Assembly (NCBI GenBank): GCA_004357505.1
Contig: SMWC01000034.1
Coordinates: forward strand, 1-14,683
DNA length: 14,683 bases
Reading direction: 5' to 3'
Source: Gammaproteobacteria bacterium
GTDB lineage: Bacteria; Pseudomonadota; Gammaproteobacteria; Steroidobacterales; Rariloculaceae
The notes beneath the pieces are model-generated. The model was not told where the DNA came from. It did no database searches and worked only from the letters and a program-made list of their open reading frames with translations. The stretch's first letter is position 1, and the number at the start of each line of letters is the position of its first letter. Made by a program: the position numbers and the translations under genes. Of the stretch, positions 13,851 through 14,683 are shown piece by piece.

Positions 13851-14683
13851 TTGAACGAAGTACAGAATTTCTTGTTCGAAGGACTCGGGATCCGCGGGTC
13901 TATCGTCCGACTCGAAGAGACGTGGCGACAGGTGTTGGCCGAGCATCGATATCCCGATAGCCTCCGTCAACTGCTCGGCGAGAGCCTCGCCGCCACCGTA
14001 TTGTTGACGACTGGACTCAAAGGCGCGCCCAAGGTCTCTTTGCAGCTACAGGGGGAAGGCCCGGTCAAACTGCTGCTAATCCAATGTTCCAGCGAACTCA
14101 AAGTGCGCGGTATGGCGCAGTGGCGTGACGCGGCGGAGGGTGAGCCGCTATTGGGCGAGGGACGATTGACCGTAAACCTGGATACCGGTGAGGACGACCA
14201 TTGCTTTCAGGGGATAGTGCCGCTTGTGAGCGACAGACTCGATGCCTGTTTGGAGGGATATTTCAGACAGTCGGAGCAACTTCCAACTCGTCTGATGCTG
14301 ACGGGCACGCAGCAGCGCGTCGCTGGTCTTCTTCTGCAGGCGTTGCCCAACAATGACGGGGCAGATCACACCTTTAACACCGCCGCGGCGCTAGCTGCCA
14401 CCGTATCCCCGGGCGAGCTTAGCGAACTTCCCGCGGATCGCTTATTAGCAACATTGTTCGATAATTACACGATTCGGTTATTCAAACCGCGACGCGTCAC
14501 TCACGACTGCCGCTGTACACCGAGCCATCTCGCGGGTGTCGTTCGGCTGTTAGGCGCCGACGAATTAGAAAGTCTGATCGAGGAGACCGGCGAAGTGGAA
14601 CTCACGTGTGAATTCTGTAATCGCGCCTTCCGCTATGACGCTGCCGACGTCGAAGCAATCCTTGACGGGGATACGCCCGGCCA
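13851..14683 (+). CDS. hslO: Redox-regulated chaperone Hsp33, 3' end cut by window edge
   Basis: Hsp33 is a cytoplasmic holdase that is inactive when reduced and zinc-bound, and unfolds to bind clients under oxidative stress. The frame is open from TTG at 13851 to the last base, 277 codons; the family is about 290, so only a short tail is missing. The N-terminal domain reads NEVQNFLFEGLGIRGSIVRL and then LQLQGEGPVKLLLIQC. The C-terminal zinc domain has CRC at residues 220-222 and CEFC at 253-256, the CXC...CXXC switch with 30 residues between. No ATG or GTG is in frame near the start and the homologous N-terminus begins here, so TTG is the likely initiator. GAGTG lies 5 nt upstream. It starts 4 nt after the gatB stop, so it is probably cotranscribed with gatCAB. 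Confidence 0.95.
   Translation, partial: MNEVQNFLFEGLGIRGSIVRLEETWRQVLAEHRYPDSLRQLLGESLAATVLLTTGLKGAPKVSLQLQGEGPVKLLLIQCSSELKVRGMAQWRDAAEGEPLLGEGRLTVNLDTGEDDHCFQGIVPLVSDRLDACLEGYFRQSEQLPTRLMLTGTQQRVAGLLLQALPNNDGADHTFNTAAALAATVSPGELSELPADRLLATLFDNYTIRLFKPRRVTHDCRCTPSHLAGVVRLLGADELESLIEETGEVELTCEFCNRAFRYDAADVEAILDGDTPG

Overview
The window is chromosomal core DNA from a gammaproteobacterium (moderately GC-rich, roughly mid-50s percent by eye). The identification rests on a PBP2-RodA-MltB-RlpA-DacA-(YbeD)-LipB gene order typical of Gammaproteobacteria, on MreBCD next to gatCAB, and on the protein sequences themselves. I cannot name the genus. No mobile element, CRISPR array, tRNA or rRNA is visible.

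Layout. At the left edge is the 3' part of a plus-strand gene for a long coiled-coil protein whose first residues form a 42-residue (126-bp) tandem repeat that continues out of the window. It meets, tail to tail and with a 22-bp overlap, a long minus-strand gene series. In the direction of transcription (from 10477 down to 1132) the series reads mreB, mreC, mreD, mrdA (PBP2), mrdB (rodA), mltB, rlpA, dacA, a decayed ybeD, and lipB. Most junctions overlap by 1-20 nt or are separated by 1 nt, so the series looks like one operon. It makes the elongasome (MreB filament, MreC/MreD, the RodA glycosyltransferase and PBP2 transpeptidase pair), three periplasmic or outer-membrane wall-trimming proteins (MltB, RlpA, DacA), and the octanoyltransferase of lipoate synthesis as the last gene.

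Divergent from mreB, across a 109-bp promoter region, runs the plus-strand set gatC, gatA, gatB, hslO. GatCAB amidates mischarged Glu-tRNA(Gln) and/or Asp-tRNA(Asn). HslO (Hsp33) is the redox-switched chaperone; its gene starts with TTG 4 bp after gatB and is cut by the right edge after both zinc-binding cysteine pairs.

Most of the window is ordinary. The best second-look items are: (1) the ybeD (DUF493) remnant squeezed between dacA and lipB, with its N-terminal half deleted, an out-of-frame join and an in-frame TAG in the conserved C-terminus; (2) the tandem-repeat coiled-coil protein; (3) the compact divergent mreB/gatC control region, whose two predicted -35 boxes overlap; (4) the absence of lipA next to lipB.
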